In this document: one piece after another, positions 44,834-52,879 of the stretch
How positions within the stretch are numbered: the stretch's first letter is position 1
Layout: each line of letters begins with the position of its first letter
NCBI RefSeq assembly: GCF_000230835.1
Contig: NZ_CM001240.1
Coordinates: 5,110,779-5,174,778 of the forward strand
Length of the DNA: 64,000 nt
Direction: 5' to 3'
Origin: Clostridium sp. DL-VIII
GTDB lineage: Bacteria; Bacillota; Clostridia; Clostridiales; Clostridiaceae
The notes under the pieces: model-generated
The model's input: the letters and a program-made list of their open reading frames with translations, nothing else
Told to the model about the DNA's origin: nothing
The model's database searches: none
Program-made: the position numbers and the translations under genes

Positions 44834-44882
44834 AATAAAAGTCATGCTCTCTCACTAATTTGAAGAAAACATGACTTTTATT
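44834..44882 (-). terminator. Terminator between ranthipeptide maturase and M16 peptidase
   Basis: A 13-bp perfect stem AATAAAAGTCATG / CATGACTTTTATT, 23-nt loop. It follows the palindromic repeat in the minus-strand direction and would end transcripts from the scfB gene. Confidence 0.75.
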
Positions 44883-44951
44883 ATAGATTATTTCACATAA
44901 ACAATTTCTTAATTTGACTATCTAAAGATCTCACATGCCAGTTAGATTTTA

Positions 44952-45174
44952 TGTGTGCGGCTTTCACCAGAAATAACATACATTTTTATGAAGCAGGCAT
45001 TTGAAATTGAGCTGCTGAAAGCTCTTAATGGGAGTTTGTTCCATATTACTGCCTGTCCCGAACTTGCTTCGGGAACATGCTGAAATGGGTGCAAACTCCC
45101 ATTTAGAGCTTTCCAGCAAAAATTTCATAAGTCCTGCGGAATAAAAGTGTATGTTATTTCGGTACGCCCTCACA
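44952..45174. repeat. ~223-bp imperfect palindrome, copy A
   Basis: It folds nearly end to end: TGTG/CACA, AGAAATAACATACA with TGTATGTTATTTC, GCAGG with CCTGC, AATGGGAGTTTG with CAAACTCCCATT, and a CCCGAA/TTCGGG tip. It starts 5 bases after the stop of the radical SAM maturase gene. A second copy lies at 62547-62766 with matching architecture and compensatory base changes. It has no coding capacity and no known name that I recognise. Confidence 0.85.
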
Positions 45175-45178
45175 AAAT

Positions 45179-46540
45179 TTAGTTTTCTTCACTTTTCAAT
45201 GCAATTGCACATTCAATTCTCTTCTTTTGCATTTTACATCCAATTTCATAAGGAATATTCATATCGCCATTGAAATTAAAGTTATTTGCCTGGCATCCGC
45301 CACTGCAATAGAATTTAGCCCAGCATTCTTTACATTTAGGTTTGTTATATATATGGGCCTTCTTAAACTTCTTAGCAAGTTCAGTATCATAAGTATCTTC
45401 ATAAATACTTCCTAATTTAAATTCTTCTTTTCCTACAAATTGATGGCATGGATACACTTCGCCTTGTGGAGTTATTGCCACATATTCAAAACCTGCTCCA
45501 CATCCAGAAATTCTTTTATAAACACATGGGCCGCCTTGAAGATCTATATTGAAATGATAAAATTTAAATTCATCCTTACCTTCTCTTTTTCTTCTCGCCA
45601 TTTCTTCATATAACTTATCATAATTATCAAATATTGTGTCAATATCTTCTTCACGAATTGCAAGCTGATGTCCATTTTCTAACACAACAGGTTCTATGGA
45701 TAATTCTCTAAAACCTTCATTAACCATAGCCATTACATCTTCATAGAAATCTGTGTTTTCTCTTGTAAAGGTACCTCTTACATAATAAGTTTTCCCCTTA
45801 GTTCTTCTCTTTATCATTTCCTTAATATTAGGAATTATATCATCATATGATCCGCTCTTATCTGGCTTAATTCTAACCTTATCATTAACTTCTTTTCTTC
45901 CATCTAAAGAAAGGATTATATTTCCCATTTCCTTATCCATATAATCCATCATATCTGGAGTTAAGAGGGTCGCATTAGTAGTCATTGTAAATCTAATTTT
46001 CTTACCCCATTTTTCCTCATTATCTCTAGCATACTGGATTATTTCTTTTATAGTATCCATTATTAAAGTGGGCTCTCCGCCAAACAAATCAATTTCTATA
46101 TTTTTTCTTTGACCACTTCTTTTAATTACATAATCTATTGCTTTTTTTGCTGTATCAGCACTCATGACACCACCATGTCCATGATATTCCCCTTCATCAG
46201 CAAAACAATACTTACATCTTAGGTTACATCCATGAATTACATTTAAGCAGATGGCTTTTATATAATCTCTATCATCCATAGAGCTGTGTGCTATTTCTTC
46301 ATATTGGTCTTCTGAGTAAAGAATTCCTTCTTCAGCTAATTCCTGAATTTCATCATATGCTTCAGAAAGTTCTTCTTCATCATATTTTCCGCTAAGAGAA
46401 TCTAACACTTCTTTTTTATTTCTTAATTTATCATCATCTAATATATCATAAACTAGCTCGTCTACAACATGAACAGCACCTGTATTTACATCTAAGACAA
46501 AATAATTTTCACCTTGTTTAAATTTATGTATTAAAGACAA
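45179..46540 (-). CDS. scfB: SCIFF ranthipeptide maturase (radical SAM/SPASM)
   Basis: About 453 residues using a TTG start at 46540, eight bases after GAGGAGG. This gives the family-typical N-terminus (SLIHKFKQGENYFVLDV), which the ATG-based longer frame does not. The first ~90 residues are a peptide-recognition (RRE-like) region. The radical SAM CxxxCxxC is CNLRCKYC, and the C-terminal SPASM domain supplies cysteines for auxiliary Fe-S clusters (CKECWAKFYCSGGC). It installs thioether crosslinks in the SCIFF peptide encoded 112 bp upstream. A palindromic repeat follows directly. Confidence 0.95.
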   Translation of the reverse strand: MSLIHKFKQGENYFVLDVNTGAVHVVDELVYDILDDDKLRNKKEVLDSLSGKYDEEELSEAYDEIQELAEEGILYSEDQYEEIAHSSMDDRDYIKAICLNVIHGCNLRCKYCFADEGEYHGHGGVMSADTAKKAIDYVIKRSGQRKNIEIDLFGGEPTLIMDTIKEIIQYARDNEEKWGKKIRFTMTTNATLLTPDMMDYMDKEMGNIILSLDGRKEVNDKVRIKPDKSGSYDDIIPNIKEMIKRRTKGKTYYVRGTFTRENTDFYEDVMAMVNEGFRELSIEPVVLENGHQLAIREEDIDTIFDNYDKLYEEMARRKREGKDEFKFYHFNIDLQGGPCVYKRISGCGAGFEYVAITPQGEVYPCHQFVGKEEFKLGSIYEDTYDTELAKKFKKAHIYNKPKCKECWAKFYCSGGCQANNFNFNGDMNIPYEIGCKMQKKRIECAIALKSEEN

Positions 46541-46651
46541 TTTATTTTCCTCCTCAACATATAAGGCATACTCCAGAAAATAACTCATAGACTTACTATT
46601 TTCTTTCATATGCCTAAAGTAAGCAGTAACCATATAGCTACTGCTTGAAAA

Positions 46652-46789
46652 TTAGTTTTCACATTCTAAGTTTGCAACTGTACAAGATGTCTTACAAGCT
46701 GATTGGCATGAGTTTGCACATTCTTTGCATCCTGGTTTACATAAACTATTTTTGATATTTGGTTTGTTTATAGTTTTTATGTGTTTCAT
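46652..46789 (-). CDS. scfA: SCIFF ranthipeptide precursor (six-cysteines-in-forty-five)
   Basis: 45 residues, too short to appear in an ordinary ORF list. It begins MKHIKTINKPNIK and holds the conserved CQSACKTSCTV core. Cysteines are at 17, 21, 24, 28, 32, 36 and 43, seven where the family name says six. The length is exactly that of the family. GGAGG lies nine bases before the ATG. The maturase converts the Cys-rich core to a thioether-bridged ranthipeptide; in solventogenic clostridia these have been linked to quorum sensing. The TATAAT at 46827-46832 is a likely promoter -10. Confidence 0.95.
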   Translation of the reverse strand: MKHIKTINKPNIKNSLCKPGCKECANSCQSACKTSCTVANLECEN

Positions 46790-46933
46790 CCTAAAAATCC
46801 TCCATTAAAAAAATATCCTTAAATATTATAGCATAATATACAAAAGTATAAAAGATTTAGTGAAATCTCTTTTAATTAATTCTATTATTTATAATTTATT
46901 CCTAAAAAAAAATATAACAAACACTTTTCTATA

Positions 46934-46961
46934 AAACTTAAGAAAATAATTTCTTAAGTTT
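46934..46961. other. Perfect 12-bp hairpin upstream of scfA, flanked by direct repeats
   Basis: AAACTTAAGAAA and its complement with a 4-nt loop. The direct repeats ATATAACAAACAC and ATATAACAAATGC lie just outside the two arms. There is no strong U-run, so it may be an operator or a leader hairpin rather than a terminator. Confidence 0.5.
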
Positions 46962-47106
46962 ATATAACAAATGCTTATTATATCTTTTAGCCTGGCCACC
47001 CCTCATAGCCAATACCATTTTTCACGCTGCACTTACATTATCTCATTATTTTCAAATAACCGTTCCCACAAACTATGTACACCCATTTAAAATTCTATAA
47101 TACAAA

Positions 47107-47230
47107 TTTACCCCTAAATATTATGTAATATTTACCCCTAAATATATGTAATACTTACCCTAAATTCTTTAAATAATGAAAATAATATAAGCGCTTTACC
47201 CTAGTTGATGTAATTTTTAACCCTTTATAC
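47107..47230. repeat. Array of five TTTACCC(C)TAAA direct repeats
   Basis: Copies begin at about 47107, 47131, 47154, 47195 and 47216. The first three have 23-24 bp spacing, about two helix turns. Each core is followed by a TATGTAAT-like segment in the first two. It lies between the MalT-like regulator gene and scfA, 320-440 bp upstream of scfA. The regular spacing suggests a multimeric DNA-binding protein. The remaining 46962-47106 and 47231-47359 DNA shows no ORF. Confidence 0.6.
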
Positions 47231-47359
47231 TACCCTTAAATCTCTCAACAACTATATTATACATTCATCTAAAACGATTGTGTATTATACTAAAGTATAC
47301 TTTTTTTGATAAATTATATATTTTTTTATTTTTTTTAGTAATATATTGTAAAAAGCAAT

Positions 47360-47399
47360 AGAAATACATGGTTTAAAACTTTATCTCCACATATTTCTA
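47360..47399 (-). terminator. Terminator after MalT-like regulator gene
   Basis: AGAAATATGTGG pairs with CCATGTATTTCT over 12 bp (two G-U pairs), 15-nt loop, then ATTGCTTTTT on the minus strand. Confidence 0.7.
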
Positions 47400-47410
47400 C
47401 ATTTATTTTT

Positions 47411-49879
47411 TTAAATTATACCTTTTTCTTTTAATAAATTTATCGCTATCATTTTATTCTTTACATTTAATTTCAAATAAACCGATGCTATATGCTTTTT
47501 AACAGTAACTAATGCAATATTTAATTCCTTCGAAATTTCACTTTGTTTATAACCTTCATCTACTAATTTCATTACTTCTAATTCTCTTGGAGTCAATTCT
47601 ATTTTTTCTCCGAAGCCATAATTTTTCACATAGATATCATTAAATTCATTGCATTTAGTCAGCAACATTTTTGCATACTCATCTTTTCTTCTAATTCCCC
47701 TTAATATGGGCAATATATGGGGTGATAATTCAATGAAGCACATCACAATATTATCTTTTTTTGCTAATTCCATTGCTTTGATCAATGACTTTTGCGCTTT
47801 TTCTGTATCGTGCAAATTGTACTTAGCAATTGAATCAAATATGTACGAATATAATATTCCAAAAATGTAATTTCTTCCAGCATAAATTTCTAGCATAACC
47901 TCCGCCTGAATCTCTAATTCAATATAGCTCTTTTTAAGCATCATGGCTAGTCCAGAAATAATATATCCCATACTCAAATACGGAGAAAATACTTGTAAAT
48001 CAGGACTATCACCATCATTAATCCATATATGTATATCGTTTAAATTTCCAGTAATTCCATCAATATATCCTAAGGCAATATCTGTCCCATTTAAAAATCT
48101 TGGAATATCTAAACTTTTATATTCACTTATTAAACTATTAAACTTATTTCTTATTTCATATTTATCATTTTTATTTATTGAAATTCTCATCAAAAGAAAA
48201 AGTGAACAAATTATAATACTTGTCTGATTTTTAGCTTTTGCTTTATGTAGAGCTTTATATGCAAATAACTCTCCATTATAAATATCACCTGTTTCAAAAA
48301 AATATTCAGCACTCATCAAATAATTTGCTCCTGCTGCTCCTCTGTTTGATATATGATCAAAATAAACTATCCCTTCTTTAAAATGTTCCACCAATTCCTT
48401 AAGCCCACCATTTTTTGTATGATATAAATATAAAAAATGTGGTGAACCAAAAGTAATTGGCATTTTATCATTTGCAATTTTAGACATTCCACCATTGAAT
48501 AATTCATATGCTTTTTTGTGATATTCTATCATTTTTTCAACATTATTAAGCATCAAAAGACTTTCTAAAAATGAAATTTCTCCAAGTACTTGATTTCTAT
48601 CCTTTAATTCCTCATTTACTTCATATATGACCCACAACTCATATAGAAGTTCTTTTCCTGCTTGTGGATTTTCATAAAGTATATAGAAAAATATATGTTT
48701 TAAATATGCTATAGGCCTATTTACCTTTTGTTCCATTGTCAGCTCATTGAAAACTATTCTAATAATTTTTTTCCATACTTTTGTCAAATTTATGGTATCA
48801 TTTCTCTCTATTAAATCAAGTATGCGTTCATAGTTTTTCGCCTTATAATAATACTCCATCGCTTCTATATCTTTTGAAATTTTATAATACCAATCTCCAC
48901 AGACATTATTAATTTCATTTGCATCAATATTTAAAGCTATAATTTCTTCTTTTAATGCACTTCTTAAAATAGAATGCAGTGCATAAGTCTTAGACTTCCT
49001 ATCATATTTTATAAAGCAGTTATTTGATAATAATTCCTTAATCACTTCATTAGATTTTTCATTTTCTGTTATATAAATAGCTTGTTCCAATGTAAAGTAT
49101 TCAACTGGTGCAAGCTTTAAAAGAATCTGCTTTGTAGTTTCATCAAATTTATCATATACAGCTTTCTTAATTAACTCCGTAGCTTTGGGAATATTATCAA
49201 AAGTATTCTCATTATAATATTGTAATAATGCTAAATAAGTAGCTGAAGTCCATCCCCCTGTGTACTCATACACTTCTGCTTTTTCTTTTTCTGTTAAATT
49301 TATTTCATTAATCTCAAAAAACTCTATTGTTTCTTCGAAAGTGAATGCTATATCATCCTGCCACATTACTAAGCATTTCTGCTTCAGCTCAAGTTCAACA
49401 AATTGATTAGCTGGCTTGTTGCGACTTATTATCACAATATGTAAATCAGGTATTTCTTCTAAAGCTATAACTTTTATTAAGTAATTGATATAGAGGGTTT
49501 TATAATCATACCAATCATCAATTATTATAACAGTTTTCTGTTTTACCGCATCACGAATAGTATCAATTATTCGGTATACATCCATGTTATTTTTAGGAAA
49601 TCCATATGCACTTAATCTTTGACTCAATTTAACATTTGTAGTCTTAATTGCAGCACAGAACTTATGCCACATCCAGACATCGTCATCCTCTTCACTTGCA
49701 GTATCAAACCAAATGGTTTTCATTCCCTTTTTTCTATCCAGAAAACTTTTAACAGAAGTTGTTTTACCATATCCCATAGATGCAGAAACAAAAAATATAG
49801 GTACCTCAAATATTTGAGATAACAACTTATTTACACGCTTTCTATGTAATATTTTAGGTCTTAAAATCTGACTTCTCAT
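47411..49879 (-). CDS. MalT-like LuxR-family STAND regulator
   Basis: About 822 residues from the ATG at 49879, which follows GAAGGGG; the ATG five codons earlier abuts the ribosome site. The N-terminal STAND ATPase has P-loop SASMGYGKTT and Walker B VIIIDDWYD. A helical, TPR-like central region follows, and a C-terminal LuxR helix-turn-helix (LTPRELEVMKLVDEGYKQSEISKELNI). MalT-type proteins oligomerise on ATP and effector binding and activate through arrayed DNA sites. The leader contains a c-di-GMP-II riboswitch, and the next genes are scfA/scfB behind a repeat array. Target and effector are not known. Confidence 0.9.
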   Translation of the reverse strand: MRSQILRPKILHRKRVNKLLSQIFEVPIFFVSASMGYGKTTSVKSFLDRKKGMKTIWFDTASEEDDDVWMWHKFCAAIKTTNVKLSQRLSAYGFPKNNMDVYRIIDTIRDAVKQKTVIIIDDWYDYKTLYINYLIKVIALEEIPDLHIVIISRNKPANQFVELELKQKCLVMWQDDIAFTFEETIEFFEINEINLTEKEKAEVYEYTGGWTSATYLALLQYYNENTFDNIPKATELIKKAVYDKFDETTKQILLKLAPVEYFTLEQAIYITENEKSNEVIKELLSNNCFIKYDRKSKTYALHSILRSALKEEIIALNIDANEINNVCGDWYYKISKDIEAMEYYYKAKNYERILDLIERNDTINLTKVWKKIIRIVFNELTMEQKVNRPIAYLKHIFFYILYENPQAGKELLYELWVIYEVNEELKDRNQVLGEISFLESLLMLNNVEKMIEYHKKAYELFNGGMSKIANDKMPITFGSPHFLYLYHTKNGGLKELVEHFKEGIVYFDHISNRGAAGANYLMSAEYFFETGDIYNGELFAYKALHKAKAKNQTSIIICSLFLLMRISINKNDKYEIRNKFNSLISEYKSLDIPRFLNGTDIALGYIDGITGNLNDIHIWINDGDSPDLQVFSPYLSMGYIISGLAMMLKKSYIELEIQAEVMLEIYAGRNYIFGILYSYIFDSIAKYNLHDTEKAQKSLIKAMELAKKDNIVMCFIELSPHILPILRGIRRKDEYAKMLLTKCNEFNDIYVKNYGFGEKIELTPRELEVMKLVDEGYKQSEISKELNIALVTVKKHIASVYLKLNVKNKMIAINLLKEKGII

Positions 49880-50172
49880 AGTATTCCCCTTCATCTAAAA
49901 CAAATTATACAAAATAATCTGCCTTTATATGTTTAGCATTTCTTTTTTTCTTATTGTATGATAACATCTCATTTTCCGCTTTTTTGTCATCGTAACAGGC
50001 TATATTGGACATACAACGATATTTTATCACACTTAAAATTCAACTTCAATTTTATTCTATCTCTTGGAAATGTTATCGATAATTGTTGAATTTAATATTA
50101 TTTTCAACGCCAACCATATTAAGATATCAAGGATACTGTCGGCTTTTTTCACAATGATTTTTTAAATCACGT

Positions 50173-50280
50173 AAAAAAAGCCAACAATTAATTAACAAAT
50201 TAATCATTGGCCGGTTGCACCATTAACTCCAAATCCCCAAGGTGCCCAAAATAAGGAGATCCTTCAACATTTCCAACTTA
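50173..50280 (-). promoter_or_regulatory. Cyclic di-GMP-II riboswitch with overlapping terminator
   Basis: The minus strand matches the class II c-di-GMP aptamer: GTTGGAAA (P1 5' strand), then TTTTGGGCACC, GGAGTTA and GGTGCAACCGGCCAA. The pseudoknot pairs ATCTCC/GGGGAT and GCACC/GGTGC are visible. The 3' P1 strand (GGCCAA) is also the 5' arm of a 14-bp terminator (50180-50211) followed by seven T. Ligand binding should therefore block the terminator, an ON switch. The next gene, 290 bp downstream, is the MalT-like regulator. Confidence 0.88.
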
Positions 50281-50431
50281 ATTAGAATATATACTTAATA
50301 CTATTTTATTATAATTATCTATATGAATATTTTACCACATTTTCATGCATGAGTATACATATTTTGAGTTTTTTTCCTATAAACTGCGTTATATATGGAT
50401 ATTCAATACTAATTTAACTACACCTAAGAAC

Positions 50432-50476
50432 AAAATCAGTAATGCTTTAGATAAATAAAGCATTACTGATTTTTTC
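50432..50476 (-). terminator. Terminator after htpG
   Basis: ATCAGTAATGCTTT pairs with its complement across a short AT loop, with T-runs on both strands, ~40 bp after the htpG stop. It separates htpG from the riboswitch transcript. Confidence 0.85.
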
Positions 50477-50513
50477 ATTTTACATAAATATAATTTTATC
50501 TCACTCTTAGTTC

Positions 50514-52448
50514 TTATAGTGCAATAACCCTATTTAATAATTGATTACTTCTCTTTATAAATTCGTCCATTTCATTTGCATCTAACTCTTTATTTGCTAT
50601 TTTAGCCAAATCTAAAATATGTTCACAAATAAACTTAACTTCAGACTTTTTAGTTTCATCTTTATATATTTCTACAAGCTTTTTGATTATTGCGCTCTTA
50701 TTATTTACAACTAGAGTTTTTTCTTCATCAAACATTCCTTGGAAACTCATCCCTGATTTTGCATACATCTTGCTCATCTCAGCCATTCTTCTTGATTCTT
50801 CAGACACTAAAACAAGGGCTGGAGTTTCTTCATTTTTTAATCCTTCAACAGATAAATTTTTAACCTTATCTCCAAGTTCATTTTTAAACAAATCTTCTAT
50901 TTCTTTATTTAAAGCCTTTACTGTTTCATCATTCTCATCAGCTTTACTTCCTAACGTATCTGAAATATCTGAATCTATTCTATTAAATTTAACTCCTGAT
51001 TCATGCATCTCTAGGAATGAAATAAAATGATCATCTAATGAACAATCTAAAATAACAGCATCTAAATCATATTCTTTAAACATCTTTATATACTGTGATT
51101 GTTGTTTTTCATTATTAACATAGAATACTTTATTTTCATGCTTTTCTTTATTAGCTTCAAGATAGTCCTTTAATGTTATAAATTCACCTTTCAAATTCTT
51201 AAATATAATTATTTCTTTAATCTTATCATAGAATTTTTGATCTCTTAAACAACCATATTTAATGAATATTTGTATATCTGGCCAGAATTTATCGAATTCT
51301 TCTCTGCTATTTTTAAATAAATCAACTAATTTATCTGCAACCTTCTTTACTATATGATTAGAAATCTTTGAAACTTCTTTATCATTTTGAAGGAAACTTC
51401 TTGAAACATTCAAAGGTAGATCTGGACAATCTATTGTTCCTTTTAATAATAATAAGAATTCTGGGATTACTTCTTTAATATTATCTGCAACAAACACTTG
51501 ATTATTATATAGTTTTACTTGTCCTTCTGTCGCTTCAAATTCATGAGTTAATTTAGGAAAATATAATATTCCTTTCAAATTAAAAGGATAATCTACATTT
51601 AAATGAATCCAAAACAATGGTTCATTAAAATCCATAAACACCTTTCTATAAAAATCTTTATATTCTTCATCAGTACAATCTTTAGGAGCCTTAATCCATA
51701 AAGGATTTGTATCATTCAAAGGCTTTGGAGCCTCTGGTTCAACTAATTCTTGATATTCAGTTCCATCTTCTTTTTTCTTTGTTTCATACTTTGGCTCTTC
51801 TTCTGGCTTATTTTCATCTTCTAAATATATTTCTGTAGGTAAGAAAGAACAATATTTTTTTATAATTTCTCTAACTTTATATTCCTCTAAAAATTCTGTA
51901 CTTTCATCATCAACAAATAAAGTTATTGTTGTACCTCTTGCTAACCTATCAGTCGAAACTCCAATTTCATATTCTGTTCCTCCAGAACATTCCCATCTTA
52001 CAGCTTCAGCACCTTCTTTAAATGACAATGTATCAATTTGAACTTTAGTGGATACCATAAAAGTAGAATAAAACCCTAGTCCAAAGTGACCGATTATATC
52101 CTTGCCTTCATCCATTTTATCTTTATATTTTTCCATAAAATCAGTTGCTCCTGAAAAAGCTACCTGGTTAATATATTTTTTAACCTCCTCTTCAGTCATA
52201 CCAATACCATTATCAATAAATTTAAGAGTCTTCTTTTCTTTATTTACTGATACTATAACTTTATATGTTTCATCTCCATTAGTACTTGCCTCGCCTAATG
52301 AGACTAATCTTTGAAATTTACTAATTGCATCACACGCATTACTTATTACTTCTCTTATAAATATGTCTTTGTCAGAGTATAGCCATTTCTTAATAATAGG
52401 AAATATGTTCTCTGTGTCGATTGAAATATTACCATTCTCTTTTATCAT
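50514..52448 (-). CDS. htpG: Molecular chaperone HtpG (Hsp90)
   Basis: 644 residues, the full three-domain length. The N-terminal GHKL ATPase has SNACDAISKF (ATP-binding Asn), DNGIGMT and GHFGLGFYSTF. The middle domain carries the catalytic Arg region (NVSRSFLQ) and there is a C-terminal dimerisation domain. It refolds or stabilises clients in heat and oxidative stress. It is monocistronic with its own sigma-A-type promoter and no CtsR or CIRCE sequence visible. AGAGGAG ribosome site. Confidence 0.96.
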   Translation of the reverse strand: MIKENGNISIDTENIFPIIKKWLYSDKDIFIREVISNACDAISKFQRLVSLGEASTNGDETYKVIVSVNKEKKTLKFIDNGIGMTEEEVKKYINQVAFSGATDFMEKYKDKMDEGKDIIGHFGLGFYSTFMVSTKVQIDTLSFKEGAEAVRWECSGGTEYEIGVSTDRLARGTTITLFVDDESTEFLEEYKVREIIKKYCSFLPTEIYLEDENKPEEEPKYETKKKEDGTEYQELVEPEAPKPLNDTNPLWIKAPKDCTDEEYKDFYRKVFMDFNEPLFWIHLNVDYPFNLKGILYFPKLTHEFEATEGQVKLYNNQVFVADNIKEVIPEFLLLLKGTIDCPDLPLNVSRSFLQNDKEVSKISNHIVKKVADKLVDLFKNSREEFDKFWPDIQIFIKYGCLRDQKFYDKIKEIIIFKNLKGEFITLKDYLEANKEKHENKVFYVNNEKQQSQYIKMFKEYDLDAVILDCSLDDHFISFLEMHESGVKFNRIDSDISDTLGSKADENDETVKALNKEIEDLFKNELGDKVKNLSVEGLKNEETPALVLVSEESRRMAEMSKMYAKSGMSFQGMFDEEKTLVVNNKSAIIKKLVEIYKDETKKSEVKFICEHILDLAKIANKELDANEMDEFIKRSNQLLNRVIAL

Positions 52449-52482
52449 TTTATAACCACTCCTCTTGCTTTTTTCAAAAAGT

Positions 52483-52511
52483 ATTTTAGACTAAACAATA
52501 TTAATTGTCAA
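52483..52511 (-). promoter_or_regulatory. htpG promoter
   Basis: On the minus strand: TTGACA (52506-52511), 17 bp, TAAAAT (52483-52488). The start codon is 35 bp downstream. The promoter overlaps the last codons of the small membrane-protein frame. Confidence 0.8.
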
Positions 52512-52512
52512 A

Positions 52513-52653
52513 TTATTCTTGCTCCATTTTTAGTCTTAAATTTTTGTTTTTAATTATTATTCTCATAATATCTGCTAAAATTATTGCAGTAGATACACTC
52601 GCAGCAATAAATTGTATAAAAAGCACAACTAAATTAAACAATATAATACACAT
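52513..52653 (-). CDS. Possible small membrane protein, 46 residues
   Basis: The frame begins MCIILFNLVVLFIQFIAA, one clear membrane helix through residue ~30, then a basic tail (RIIIKNKNLRLKMEQE) that would face the cytoplasm. The ribosome site is weak (GATAGG). It has the form of a genuine small single-pass protein, but composition alone could produce this in AT-rich DNA. No family recognised. Confidence 0.35.
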   Translation of the reverse strand: MCIILFNLVVLFIQFIAASVSTAIILADIMRIIIKNKNLRLKMEQE

Positions 52654-52699
52654 TATATTTTCCTATCTGCGTCACTTAAATTTTTATTCATCTAAACTA

Positions 52700-52730
52700 T
52701 TGACATTAACGCTGCGTAAAGATGTAAAGT
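52700..52730 (+). promoter_or_regulatory. MerR-type promoter before a truncated merR gene
   Basis: Plus strand: TTGACA (52700-52705), a 19-bp spacer with the dyad TTAACGCTGCGTAA, TAAAGT (52725-52730). Layout as expected for autoregulated MerR-family (TipA/Mta-like) genes, but the gene it serves is now a 31-codon remnant. Confidence 0.75.
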
Positions 52731-52753
52731 AATCTTGTAAGGATGCAAACCAC

Positions 52754-52849
52754 ATGGAATATCCAGTGCAAAAACTAGGTAAATTAGCAGGTATTAGTAC
52801 TTTAAATCAAATTCGTATTACTACGATCAAACTTAAAAGATTATTATAA
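52754..52849 (+). pseudogene. Truncated MerR-family regulator
   Basis: 31 codons, MEYPVQKLGKLAGIST followed by an unrelated-looking tail and stop. The first 16 residues match the start of TipA/Mta-like MerR proteins (EYTVQKLGKLAGVST-type). The rest of the winged helix (TLRYYDEIGLL-type) is missing, so the gene is broken by a deletion. AAGGATG ribosome site and a 19-bp-spacer promoter remain upstream. Confidence 0.75.
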
Positions 52850-52879
52850 AGAGTTAAATATAATTTAGATTCTTAACAT

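Noticed and set aside
44964..45173. 69-codon open frame inside palindrome copy A
   Set aside because: It lies wholly within the inverted repeat, has no ribosome site, and the equivalent frame is not kept in copy B.
47107..47230. Short repeat array considered as CRISPR or plasmid iterons
   Set aside because: Cores are only ~11 bp, spacers are not unique 30-mers, and no cas or replication gene is near.
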